NCBI GenBank assembly: GCA_020631045.1
Contig: JAHDHZ010000008.1
Coordinates: forward strand, 1 to 61,514
DNA length: 61,514 nt
Origin: Flavobacteriales bacterium
GTDB lineage: Bacteria; Bacteroidota; Bacteroidia; Flavobacteriales_G; JALEGO01
Direction: 5' to 3'
The notes under the pieces were generated by a model. The model searched no databases. It was not told the DNA's origin and worked only from the letters and a program-made list of their open reading frames with translations. A program made the translations under genes and the position numbers. Below, one piece after another: positions 36,534 to 45,058 of the stretch; position 1 is the stretch's first letter; every line of letters begins with the position of its first letter.

Positions 36534-37499
36534 TTATCTAATATAGTTGTTTAATTGGTTTACACTGTGGTCAAAATCAAAAGCATCATTTACAATGAAA
36601 TAATTATCAATGTCAATGGTTCTTGAATAAGCATATTTTGCAAAATCTAACTTTCCATTTTCAAAATCAAAGGTCTGAACGAGCTCTTTTACTTGTTGAG
36701 CGGTCAAACAGTTCGAGCTAGCAATCTGTTTTGCTTGAGACATTCTTGAGTTAGGAAAATCTTTATCTTGAACACTTCTAAGGGCTGTACTAAATCTATT
36801 TTGATCCATAGGAAAACCGTTACATCCGATTCTTCCAGTATAACCAGGAACAGGAGCACTTATCTGTGTATGTACAACTTGCGTATTGTTTGGCGTCCCA
36901 TACACTACAGCTGTGTTTGAAGAGGTCGTTGTCGTTGTTGTTGTAGAGCTTTGGGTAGTAGCATTTCTACCTCCTAAATTTACATTTACACCTAGGTTTA
37001 CCCCACCTAGATTCAAGCCCATATTTACATTATCTGCAGATCCATTTGTGGTAGTGGTTGTTGTCTCTGTAACACTTACTCCACCAGAAATAGCAGGCAT
37101 TGGCTGAGTGTTATGTGGCACAACTACAACAGTTGAAGCTGGTGGTGGCATTTGAGCATAAGGCGCAAAGTCACGGTACCTAAGTTTATACTCACCCTTT
37201 CTGTTTAATTTAATTGCATAGGTCACTTTTCCCCACTGATCATCTGTATTTTGAACCCTAAAATAGCGCTGCTCAATCTCTGGAATACCTCCTTCTACAA
37301 AAATTATTTTTGCATGATAATAACTTGAAGTTAAACCTTGTACTAAAATATTTGTTACTGGTTGTTCATTTTGTCTAATGCCATTCAAAATTAAATAAAA
37401 GGGTTCTCCGTTCTCACTATAAACCTCAGCATCAGAACTATTTTGGCCAAATAATGCACAAGAAAGTAGAAGTGCAAAAAATGTAAAAATTCTATTCAT
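36534..37499 (-). CDS. DUF4476 exported protein, copy 1 (Thr-rich linker)
   Basis: A 321-residue protein with a signal peptide ending 'CALFGQ', an N-terminal beta domain ('YSENGEPFYLILNGIRQNEQ') and a C-terminal DUF4476 domain ('FSTALRSVQDKDFPNSRMSQ', 'NCLTAQQVKELVQTFDFENG', 'IDNYFIVNDAFDFDHS'). The linker at about residues 125-215 has two Thr/Ser runs around a Gly/Asn/Leu-rich 'LGGVNLGVNVNLGGRN' segment, longer than in copy 2. It is the first gene of the pair, with a consensus -7 box (minus, 37521-37528) 21 bases upstream. Role unknown. Confidence 0.85.
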   Translation of the reverse strand: MNRIFTFFALLLSCALFGQNSSDAEVYSENGEPFYLILNGIRQNEQPVTNILVQGLTSSYYHAKIIFVEGGIPEIEQRYFRVQNTDDQWGKVTYAIKLNRKGEYKLRYRDFAPYAQMPPPASTVVVVPHNTQPMPAISGGVSVTETTTTTTNGSADNVNMGLNLGGVNLGVNVNLGGRNATTQSSTTTTTTTSSNTAVVYGTPNNTQVVHTQISAPVPGYTGRIGCNGFPMDQNRFSTALRSVQDKDFPNSRMSQAKQIASSNCLTAQQVKELVQTFDFENGKLDFAKYAYSRTIDIDNYFIVNDAFDFDHSVNQLNNYIR

Positions 37500-37520
37500 T
37501 GTTGTGTGTTTTTAAGATTA

Positions 37521-37528
37521 CAAATCTA
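37521..37528 (-). promoter_or_regulatory. -7 box of the DUF4476 operon
   Basis: Minus-strand TAGATTTG (perfect TAnnTTTG), 21 bases before the ATG at 37499. A TTTG lies 17 bases further upstream (37546-37549), slightly close for a -33. Confidence 0.55.
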
Positions 37529-37560
37529 CAAAACAAAATGCATGCCAAAAATTTTAATTT

Positions 37561-37591
37561 TTGACACAAGCCCTATTAATTAATAGTTTTA
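37561..37591 (+). promoter_or_regulatory. Promoter of kdsA
   Basis: TTG at 37561-37563 (TTGACA), 20 bases, then TAGTTTTA at 37584-37591 (one base from TAnnTTTG); ATG follows 9 bases later. Confidence 0.5.
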
Positions 37592-37600
37592 CAGTCAATT

Positions 37601-38389
37601 ATGACTGAACTCATTAAAAATAAAAGCTTTTTTCTGCTAGCAGGCCCATGTGTGGTAGAATCTGAAAAAATCTGTTTAGATATCGCTGAGCACATTAAAA
37701 GCGTTACCGATCAACTTAACATTCCTTATGTATTCAAAGCTTCTTTTGAAAAAGCCAATAGAACATCACTAGATTCTTTTACTACAATTGGCAGAGAAAA
37801 ATCCTTAAAAATTTTACAAAAAGTAGGCCGCACATTTGATGTAAAAACCATTACTGATATACATACGGCTGAGCAAGCAGGGCTGGCTGCTGAATATGTC
37901 GACATGCTACAAATTCCTGCCTTTTTGTTTCGTCAAACTGAATTATTGATTGCAGCTGGTAAAACAGGCCTTCCTGTAAACATTAAAAAAGGACAATTTT
38001 CGGGTCCCAAGGCAATGCAACATGCTGCTGAAAAAGTATTATCCACCCAAAACAACAACATCATGCTCACTGAACGCGGCAACAGTTTCGGGTACTCAGA
38101 CTTAGTGGTTGACTTTCGAAACATCACAAAAATGAAAGCCTTTGGTTACCCTGTTGTGATGGATGTCACACACGCCCTTCAAAAACCCAATGCAGGAGCT
38201 GTGACTGGCGGAGAACCCCAAATGATTGAAACGATTGCCAAAGCTGCAATCGCTGTAGGTGCTGACGGATTATTTATTGAAACGCATCCTAACCCCAGTA
38301 AAGCCTTATCAGACGGAGCAAACATGCTTTTGCTTGATCGTTTAGAAGATTTATTAAAAAAGCTAATTCAGATTAAACATGCCATTTAA
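37601..38389 (+). CDS. kdsA: 3-deoxy-8-phosphooctulonate synthase KdsA
   Basis: A 262-residue aldolase-type enzyme that joins phosphoenolpyruvate and arabinose-5-phosphate to form Kdo-8-phosphate, the precursor of Kdo in lipopolysaccharide. Motifs are 'FLLAGPCVVESEK', 'VFKASFEKANRTS', 'LQIPAFLFRQTELL', 'TERGNSFGYSDLVVDFR', 'VMDVTHALQKPNAG' and 'DGLFIETHPNPSKALSDGAN'. Cys17 in 'AGPC' together with the later His, Glu and Asp marks the metal-dependent class, unlike the metal-free E. coli enzyme which has Asn there. A thioredoxin-like gene overlaps its 3' end by 11 bases. Its presence shows the organism makes Kdo-containing lipopolysaccharide. Confidence 0.95.
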   Translation: MTELIKNKSFFLLAGPCVVESEKICLDIAEHIKSVTDQLNIPYVFKASFEKANRTSLDSFTTIGREKSLKILQKVGRTFDVKTITDIHTAEQAGLAAEYVDMLQIPAFLFRQTELLIAAGKTGLPVNIKKGQFSGPKAMQHAAEKVLSTQNNNIMLTERGNSFGYSDLVVDFRNITKMKAFGYPVVMDVTHALQKPNAGAVTGGEPQMIETIAKAAIAVGADGLFIETHPNPSKALSDGANMLLLDRLEDLLKKLIQIKHAI

Positions 38390-38849
38390 ACCCTTTTTAT
38401 CTCTATGTATTTCTGTTATAAGCATAGCCTTATTTAGTGTAGCAAGTTGCAACAAATACGATACTGAAATCACAGGAAACGTTACTGTTGCTCAATTATT
38501 TGAAGCGCCTTACAAAGGTTGGTTTGAATCTAATTACCTCAACTATAATGTAAAAAACGGGTATGACATTAATAATGAAGATATTCACATCGAAGTATAT
38601 TTTGCTTCTTGGTGTTGGATGAGTAGAAAATACTTGCCTGAATTTATTAAAGTTGCACAAATGTATCAGCTGAAATTTACAGTTTTTGAGCTTGATGAAA
38701 ACAAGCAATCTGAAGAGGGTTTTGAGGTAGGAAAGAACATTGAGTTTGTACCCACTTTTGTAGTATATCGAAACAATCTAGAAATTGGCAGAATTGTAGA
38801 GCAGTCAGATAATTTTGAAAGCGCTCTTGAGTTGTTAACTCAACCCTAA
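38379..38849 (+). CDS. Thioredoxin-like lipoprotein lacking the second cysteine
   Basis: A 156-residue lipoprotein (lipobox VASC, Cys24) with a thioredoxin fold. It is a paralogue of the protein at 33959-34444: 'EVYFASWCWMSRKYLPEFIK' aligns with 'DVFFGSWCGDCHKHLPAF', and 'FVPTFVVYRNNLEIGRIVEQ' aligns with the cis-Pro strand. Here the redox motif is WCWMS, so only Cys79 remains and the resolving Cys is Ser82. It cannot do normal two-cysteine thioredoxin chemistry; a monothiol, isomerase-like or purely binding role is possible. It overlaps kdsA by 11 bases and ends 7 bases from the convergent next gene. Confidence 0.8.
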   Translation: MPFKPFLSLCISVISIALFSVASCNKYDTEITGNVTVAQLFEAPYKGWFESNYLNYNVKNGYDINNEDIHIEVYFASWCWMSRKYLPEFIKVAQMYQLKFTVFELDENKQSEEGFEVGKNIEFVPTFVVYRNNLEIGRIVEQSDNFESALELLTQP

Positions 38850-38856
38850 TGAAAAT

Positions 38857-40365
38857 TTAATTGTCGACCCTACTGAGTTCTATGTAGTTGTTATCAGCTA
38901 AAACAAGTAAAATAATTACATCATTTACCCCTGGTGTCCAATCTGAAGTCAAACTAAAATTACCTGCATCTGTAATGGTAGATGCATTGGTAGAAGAACC
39001 ACAAATAATAGTTACTTGTTGACCCGCTACCACATTATCTAAATCAGTAATTTCAGTAGCAACCGTGTTGGCAGAAGTTAAAAACGTATTGGCTGTACTC
39101 ACATCAGGTGTAACGTCATCTATTGCAATGGTGTCAATATCAAGCGCTAAAACTCCTTGTTTAATTTCAAGTTTTGCTTGAGGGGATTGAGTACCCAAGC
39201 CAAGATTTCCATTAATGGCTAAAATATTGTTATCAAACTCTCCATAAATTAATGCATTTGCGCTGTCTGCATTAGAGTTTTCAATGTAGAGTTTGTTGTT
39301 CCCTAGTTCGTTATAGCCTGATTGATAGCCTAAAAAGATATTGCCTGTGCCTGTTTTTGATGTAAAAGCACTTTGATAGCCAATAAATACATTGTTTGAC
39401 TTATTGCCATTTGTTTGACCCTCTCCAGCTTGATGACCTATCGCAACATTTCTTTGAGAGAGTGTATCTCTCCAAAGAGTAGAATTTCCTACAGCAACAT
39501 TATTTCCTCCACTTTTATTTGCCCTAATTGCCCACATTCCGACACCAACATTGTTTGAACCTGAAACTCCTTCTCCTAATGAATAATAACCCAAAGCACT
39601 ATTGTTTACTCCTGATTGATTGAACTCCATACTATATGCACCAAAAGCACTGTTTTTATCTCCACTTAAATCTGCATTTAAAGCATAATCTCCAACTGCA
39701 GTATTTCCAGCTCCAGTTAAATGATTAGGCATTGCAAAAGTTCCAACAGCAACATTACTCCACCCTTGAGAAACCCTCAAGGCTTTATGACCAATGGCTA
39801 TATTTCTTCCTCCTGGAGTTAAACCACTTAAAGCTGAATCTCCAATTGCAATAGATCGTTTCCAAGGCTGAGCATAATTCACCTCTAAACCTGCACCTTG
39901 CCCAATTAATATATAACCCCCCGTATTTTTCTCTTCAATTCGACCACTGTCCATTACAAAATATTCTACTCCACCGATATCAAAATGGATTTTATCTTCA
40001 TCTGCTGACTCTTCAACTTGTATTTTGGTATCTGAATCTGAATCTTCTAATGATACAGAAACATCAATACGCACCCATTTTGATCCATTGTGAAAATAAA
40101 AACCAGGATTAACAGAAGTAGATCCACTTGACACTGTGGCAGTGTTGTAAATCATCAATCCCGTTGTCGGAGAAGCAATCGTTAAAACATCAGTATTGCT
40201 TGTAAGTGCAATTCTAGGAATCAACAATCCAGCATCTGTAGCTTGAATATCAAGCATTGAGCTAGCATCAGGGGCAGCACCTGTTTTATTTATTGCGACT
40301 TGGGCATATGCACATACATTCAAAAGAAAGAAGCAAAGCAAAGAATTAAAATATCTCCATCCCAT
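38857..40365 (-). CDS. YadA-head-like beta-roll surface protein
   Basis: A 502-residue exported protein (signal peptide ending 'CAYAQ'). The N-terminal module ('DASSMLDIQATDAGLLIPRI', 'TGLMIYNTATV') is the same type as in the S74 protein at 15842-18154. Residues about 165-350 hold around ten ~24-residue repeats such as 'GRNIAIGHKALRVSQ', 'GAGNTAVGDYALNADLS', 'GSNNVGVGMWAIRANKS' and 'GNIFLGYQSGYNE', the left-handed beta-roll of trimeric YadA-type heads. A tail-fibre-like 'NGNLGLGTQSPQAKLEI' strand follows. There is no autotransporter barrel, S74 domain or T9SS tail, so how it reaches and stays on the surface is open. Confidence 0.8.
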   Translation of the reverse strand: MGWRYFNSLLCFFLLNVCAYAQVAINKTGAAPDASSMLDIQATDAGLLIPRIALTSNTDVLTIASPTTGLMIYNTATVSSGSTSVNPGFYFHNGSKWVRIDVSVSLEDSDSDTKIQVEESADEDKIHFDIGGVEYFVMDSGRIEEKNTGGYILIGQGAGLEVNYAQPWKRSIAIGDSALSGLTPGGRNIAIGHKALRVSQGWSNVAVGTFAMPNHLTGAGNTAVGDYALNADLSGDKNSAFGAYSMEFNQSGVNNSALGYYSLGEGVSGSNNVGVGMWAIRANKSGGNNVAVGNSTLWRDTLSQRNVAIGHQAGEGQTNGNKSNNVFIGYQSAFTSKTGTGNIFLGYQSGYNELGNNKLYIENSNADSANALIYGEFDNNILAINGNLGLGTQSPQAKLEIKQGVLALDIDTIAIDDVTPDVSTANTFLTSANTVATEITDLDNVVAGQQVTIICGSSTNASTITDAGNFSLTSDWTPGVNDVIILLVLADNNYIELSRVDN

Positions 40366-40442
40366 ATTATATAAAATATAAATTCAAGTTTTTAATTGCA
40401 AATTTTAATCTGTGTGAAAAAAGTCTTTCTAACTTAGTAGCC

Positions 40443-41735
40443 ATGAAATATACAAAAATAGACAGTAGTTTATTCATCAAAAACCGTCAAAAGTTTACCG
40501 CTCAATTAAAGCCAAATTCTTTAGCCGTTTTCAACTCTAACGACATCTTTTTAACCTCGGCAGACTCCACCCTGCCTTTCAAACAACACTCAGATATCTT
40601 TTACCTTTCAGGCATTGACCAAGAAGAAAGTATTTTGGTTTTGTTTCCTGACGCTAAAGATGGAAAACACAAAGAAATTCTGTTTCTAAAAGAAACTTCA
40701 GATTTGATTAAGATTTGGGAAGGCGAAAAACACACCAAGCAATCTGCTTTTGAGTACTCAGGCATTCAAACAGTTTACTGGTTAGATGAGTTTGAAACTG
40801 TATTTGAATCACTGGTCAAGCAAGCTGAAAACATCTACATCAATGAAAACATCCACACGCGTGCAAATAAAGAAATGCAGACACGTGAAGATCGTTTTAT
40901 TGCAACATGCAAAGCAAAATTTAGCGCTCAAAACTACGAGGCTTCAGCCCCGATCTTGCACAGCATAAGAGCCATTAAAGAGCCTGAAGAAATTCAGTTG
41001 ATGCAACAAGCTTGCAACATCACTGAGAAAGGATTCAGACGCATTTTAAACTTCATCAAGCCTGGTGTGCACGAATATGAAATAGAAGCTGAATTGATTT
41101 ATGAATTTACGCGCAATAGATCTGGTGGATTTGCCTACACGCCTATTATTGCAAGCGGATCAAACGCCTGTGTGTTGCATTATATTGACAACAATCAAAT
41201 GTGTAAAAATGGTGATATAATTCTGATGGATTTCGGTGCTAATTATGCCAATTACTGTTCTGATTTAACCCGTTGTGTGCCTGTGAGTGGATGTTTTACC
41301 GACAGACAAAAGGCAGTATACAATGCTGTTTTACACGTTAAAAAAGAGGCTACAAAACTCTTGGTTCCTGGCACCATACTTTCTGAATACCACAAAGAGG
41401 TCGGATTGATCATGCAAGATCAACTATTGTCTTTGGGTTTAATAGACAAGGCAGATATTCAACATCAAGATGCTAAACATCCAGCTTACCGCAAATACTT
41501 CATGCATGGCACCTCTCATTTTATTGGGTTAGACACCCATGATGTGGGCCATTGGGACAAACCCATTGAAGCTGGAATGTGTTTTACTGTTGAGCCCGGT
41601 ATTTATATTTTAGAAGAATCTTTAGGAATTCGCCTAGAAGATGATGTAGTTGTACAAGCTACAGGGGCACCTAAAAACTTAATGCAAAACATTCCCATCG
41701 AGATTGAAGAGATTGAAGATTTGATGAACGGGTGA
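40443..41735 (+). CDS. pepP: Xaa-Pro aminopeptidase (M24B)
   Basis: A 430-residue metallo-aminopeptidase of family M24B that removes N-terminal residues before proline. The N-terminal creatinase-like domain covers about 1-170, and the pita-bread catalytic domain has all five metal ligands: Asp in 'LMDFGANY', Asp in 'CSDLTRCV', His in 'GTSHFIGLDTHDVGH', Glu in 'FTVEPGIYI' and Glu in 'IRLEDDVVV'. Length is normal. It overlaps the AddA-type helicase gene by 4 bases (GTGA), so the two are translationally coupled, though no functional link is known. No clear promoter is seen upstream. Confidence 0.93.
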   Translation: MKYTKIDSSLFIKNRQKFTAQLKPNSLAVFNSNDIFLTSADSTLPFKQHSDIFYLSGIDQEESILVLFPDAKDGKHKEILFLKETSDLIKIWEGEKHTKQSAFEYSGIQTVYWLDEFETVFESLVKQAENIYINENIHTRANKEMQTREDRFIATCKAKFSAQNYEASAPILHSIRAIKEPEEIQLMQQACNITEKGFRRILNFIKPGVHEYEIEAELIYEFTRNRSGGFAYTPIIASGSNACVLHYIDNNQMCKNGDIILMDFGANYANYCSDLTRCVPVSGCFTDRQKAVYNAVLHVKKEATKLLVPGTILSEYHKEVGLIMQDQLLSLGLIDKADIQHQDAKHPAYRKYFMHGTSHFIGLDTHDVGHWDKPIEAGMCFTVEPGIYILEESLGIRLEDDVVVQATGAPKNLMQNIPIEIEEIEDLMNG

Positions 41736-44700
41736 AAAACCTTTTAGTATATCGCTCTTCTGCCGGAAGCGGCAAAACTTTTACCCTTGTCAAGCAATAC
41801 CTCATCTTTATTCTAAAAGATGCGAATCCGGGCATGTATAAGCATGTATTGGCCATTACCTTTACCAATAAGGCTACTGCCGAGATGAAAGATCGGGTAT
41901 TAAAAAACCTGCAAGAGATCAGTGAAGGTAAAAACAAAGTACTCATTGATTTACTGAGTGAAGAGCTTAAACTATCTAAGTCTACTCTTAAAAACAGAGC
42001 CAAAGAAAACCTCAACCACATCATTCACAATTACAGTGATCTGTCGATCTTAACCATTGATAAGTTCATTTATAAAATTGCCAAGAGTTTTGCTTTAGAG
42101 CTTGATTTTGCGCCAAACGTAAATGTTGATTTAGATCAAAACAAAATCATTGAACTTGCCGTTTCACCTGTCATAGAAGCGATCGGAACCGATTTAAACC
42201 TTCAAGAAATTACCCTTGAATACCTTAACAATTTAAGCGATCAAAAAGCAGGTTTCAATCTAGAAAAAAACATTACCTCCCTAGCCCACCTCTTGCTCGA
42301 CGAGAAAACCTTCAACTACGTCAAATCAAACCAAAAAACCTTCACCACCAACGTTTTTTTCCAAACGCTAAAACGCATTTCATCTCACAAAAACCACTTC
42401 GAAAAAACCCGACTCATCCACCTAAAAGAAATCCACCAACACATCAAACAAACGCCTTTTAGCTCCCTAAAAGGTGGCTCCAGAACCAGCATCAAATCTT
42501 GGATAGAAAAACAACTCACCCTTGAAAACAACATAAAATTCTCAGATTTTCAAATCAAGAGCTACATCCAAAAAATGATGCAGACCGAAAGTTTTGTAAA
42601 TGCAAAAACTAACACAGAGTTTACACAAGAAATCACTGAGCACACCCATGAAATTTTAGAAGCGCTGAAAGCTTTAGAAAATTTAATCGAGCAAAAAGGG
42701 CAAACTTACGCTTTGTTTAATCTGATTGAAAAAACGATGTTTCCTATGTTTTTGATGGGTTTAATTCAAAAACAATTGGCCTTAGTTTATCAAAAAGAAA
42801 ACAGGGTACATCTCTCAGAATTTTCTAAAAAAATTGCCCACATCGTCAATACAGAACCCATTCCCTTTGTCTATGAACGGGTCGGAGAACGCTACCACCA
42901 TTACCTTTTAGACGAGTTTCAAGACACCTCTTCTTTGCAGTTTTTTAACATGCTGCCCCTAGTCAGTGAAGCGCTTTCAAGAAACAATCAAAACCTTTTG
43001 GTGGGCGATTCCAAACAAGCAATTTACCGGTGGAGGGGCTCTGAGCTCATGCAATTTGCCAATCTACCCAACTTAGAGCAAAATAGTTTTCACGCCACCT
43101 ACCAATCAGAACACCAACCCACTATTGCACACAACTTCAAAGCATCAGTCTTGGGGTTCAATTACAGAAGTGCTCAAAATATTGTAAGCTTCAACAACAC
43201 TCTTTTCAAGGGACTAAAAACCCATTTGATTGATCGTTTTAAACCGCTTTATAAAGACCATGAACAAATAGCCAAGTCAAACGATAAAGGCTATGTGTGC
43301 ATTGAAAAACAAGCACAAGAAAATAAAGAAGACTTTTCTCATATCGCTCAAAAAATTCATGAGTGTCTTGATGATGGATATCTTCTCAACGAGATTACTA
43401 TACTAAGCAGAAGTAATAGCCGACTAGTCAAAATATCAGACTTTTTGACTAGTCAAAACATTGCGGTACAATCTTCAGAAAGCCTGCTGATTAAAAATGA
43501 TGCTAGGGTTATTCAGCTCTTGCTTTTTTTAGCTTGGTACATTGATCAACACTCAAAAGAAGCCAAGCTCAAATTACTCAACGTGCTTGATTTGAATTTA
43601 TCAACACATCAAACCATTAAGCTTTTACAGAAAGATCAAAGCTTATATAATTTTTTAGATCAACGTTATAACATTAGCTCTGTTTTCAGTGAAAAAGACT
43701 CTTTGTATGCTCTTTGTAGCGCACTAAAGACCCAACTTACAAGCAATGAAGAGCAAAGTGCTTACGTAGATCATTTTTTATCGATTGTGCACCATTACGA
43801 GATCAAATACTCAAGTAACATTCAAGGGTTTTTAACCTTTTTTACAGAGCAACAAGATCGCTTTTCATTGCAAGGGTCAGATGAAAAACAGGCAGTAAAA
43901 CTAATGACCATTCACAAATCTAAGGGCCTTGAATTTAAAGTAGTAATTATTGAAAGTATTGATTTTAAATCGACCAATGCATCAAAAACATCTTATAAGT
44001 GGGTTCAAAACACACTACAAGATTTCAAAGAAATTGCATATTGGTTGGTGCCTTTAAGTAAAGAGCTTGAACACACCATTTACAGCGATGCATACATAGA
44101 AGAATCTCAAAAAAACCTAGTTGACAATTTAAATTTAATTTATGTTGCCTTCACAAGACCAGTAGATCGTTTGTACGGTTTTTATTCAAGTGAAAAAGAC
44201 GGATTAATGCCTTTGATGTTACCCATATTAAATGAACATTTTCAAACCAGTGAGCAGCAATTTACTTTGGGTGATTTAGAGAAAACCAACTCTTCAAGTG
44301 TAAGTCATCAAGCGCACAAAATCGCCCCTTATGAAAAGGTAGAAGATTTTAAATCAAAAATCAGTCTAAGCTACGCTTATCAAAAAGAAAGCTTAATTCA
44401 AAAAACTGCCAATGGCACTTTGATTCATACGCTATTAGAGCAAATTATCGAACCCCAAGACATTAGTAAAGTCTGTCAACTTGCATTGGCAAGAGGTTTG
44501 TTTTTAAAACATGAACTCCCCTTAATTGAGCAAAAACTTCAACAAATCATCTCACACCCCGACTTAAAAGAAGGTTATCAAGATCATGTAAAAGCTAAAA
44601 ACGAAGTTACTTTAGTCAACAACAAGCAAGAGCTTATGCGCATTGATCGATTGGTTTATTTTAAAGATAAAGTACAGGTGATTGACTTTAAGACTGGTAA

Positions 44701-44824
44701 ACCTGAACAAAAACACAAAAAACAAGTCATCAAATACAAACAAGCCCTCAGTGAGATAGGGCATGTAAATATCCAGGCCATGTTATTTTACACAGAAAGT
44801 CTTGAGGTTGTTTTTGTCTCTTAA
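41732..44824 (+). CDS. AddA-type UvrD-like helicase with C-terminal nuclease domain
   Basis: A 1030-residue superfamily 1 helicase-nuclease resembling AddA/RecB, which processes DNA double-strand ends for recombination. Helicase motifs: Walker A 'SSAGSGKTFTLV' near residue 10, 'LLDEFQDTSSLQF' (motif II), 'LLVGDSKQAIYRWRGSE' (III), 'LMTIHKSKGLEFKVV' (V) and 'YVAFTRPVDRLYGF' (VI). The C-terminal PD-(D/E)XK nuclease looks complete: 'GTLIHTLLEQI', 'IDRLVYFKDKVQVIDFKTGK' and 'QVIKYKQAL'. The start is GTG at 41732 within the pepP stop. AddB is usually the neighbour of AddA in this phylum but is not adjacent here, so it must be elsewhere or replaced. Confidence 0.88.
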   Translation: MKNLLVYRSSAGSGKTFTLVKQYLIFILKDANPGMYKHVLAITFTNKATAEMKDRVLKNLQEISEGKNKVLIDLLSEELKLSKSTLKNRAKENLNHIIHNYSDLSILTIDKFIYKIAKSFALELDFAPNVNVDLDQNKIIELAVSPVIEAIGTDLNLQEITLEYLNNLSDQKAGFNLEKNITSLAHLLLDEKTFNYVKSNQKTFTTNVFFQTLKRISSHKNHFEKTRLIHLKEIHQHIKQTPFSSLKGGSRTSIKSWIEKQLTLENNIKFSDFQIKSYIQKMMQTESFVNAKTNTEFTQEITEHTHEILEALKALENLIEQKGQTYALFNLIEKTMFPMFLMGLIQKQLALVYQKENRVHLSEFSKKIAHIVNTEPIPFVYERVGERYHHYLLDEFQDTSSLQFFNMLPLVSEALSRNNQNLLVGDSKQAIYRWRGSELMQFANLPNLEQNSFHATYQSEHQPTIAHNFKASVLGFNYRSAQNIVSFNNTLFKGLKTHLIDRFKPLYKDHEQIAKSNDKGYVCIEKQAQENKEDFSHIAQKIHECLDDGYLLNEITILSRSNSRLVKISDFLTSQNIAVQSSESLLIKNDARVIQLLLFLAWYIDQHSKEAKLKLLNVLDLNLSTHQTIKLLQKDQSLYNFLDQRYNISSVFSEKDSLYALCSALKTQLTSNEEQSAYVDHFLSIVHHYEIKYSSNIQGFLTFFTEQQDRFSLQGSDEKQAVKLMTIHKSKGLEFKVVIIESIDFKSTNASKTSYKWVQNTLQDFKEIAYWLVPLSKELEHTIYSDAYIEESQKNLVDNLNLIYVAFTRPVDRLYGFYSSEKDGLMPLMLPILNEHFQTSEQQFTLGDLEKTNSSSVSHQAHKIAPYEKVEDFKSKISLSYAYQKESLIQKTANGTLIHTLLEQIIEPQDISKVCQLALARGLFLKHELPLIEQKLQQIISHPDLKEGYQDHVKAKNEVTLVNNKQELMRIDRLVYFKDKVQVIDFKTGKPEQKHKKQVIKYKQALSEIGHVNIQAMLFYTESLEVVFVS

Positions 44825-45058
44825 TTGAGTTTCAGGGTCTACAACGCGCACATGGTAAATACCACTTGAAAGAGTCGATAGGTTTATATCATGTTGTGTA
44901 ACTTTTGAAGTTAGTGTCTCACTATAAACTTGTTGACCAGCAATATTTAAAATTTCAAGCTTTAAGTCTTTCTTAGTTTTTTGATCAAACAAAAGAGTCA
45001 ACACATCTTCTATAGGATTAGAAAGAATAGAAAAATCATCTAGAAAAGAAGATTGAAT
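44783..45058 (-). pseudogene. Orphan T9SS type A sorting domain
   Basis: Directly after the TAA of the 886-residue T9SS protein (45059-45061) the same frame runs on for about 91 codons: 'SSFLDDFSILSNPIEDVL', 'LKLEILNIAGQQVYSETLT', 'INLSTLSSGIYHVRVV'. This is a second, different type A sorting domain with no protein of its own; the only start candidate in frame (GTG at 45004) would remove its first strand. Its last 14 codons lie antisense to the end of the AddA-type gene. It is best read as the tail of a lost gene; extension by stop-codon readthrough cannot be excluded. Confidence 0.7.

Noticed and set aside
36890-37080. Simple-sequence repeat locus for phase variation
   Set aside because: The Thr/Val-type triplet runs are interrupted and in frame within a DUF4476 protein; slippage in triplets would only change length, not switch the gene off.
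39350-39880. CRISPR-like or other DNA repeat array
   Set aside because: The periodicity is at the protein level (24-residue YadA-head repeats); the DNA units differ and contain no identical spaced repeats.
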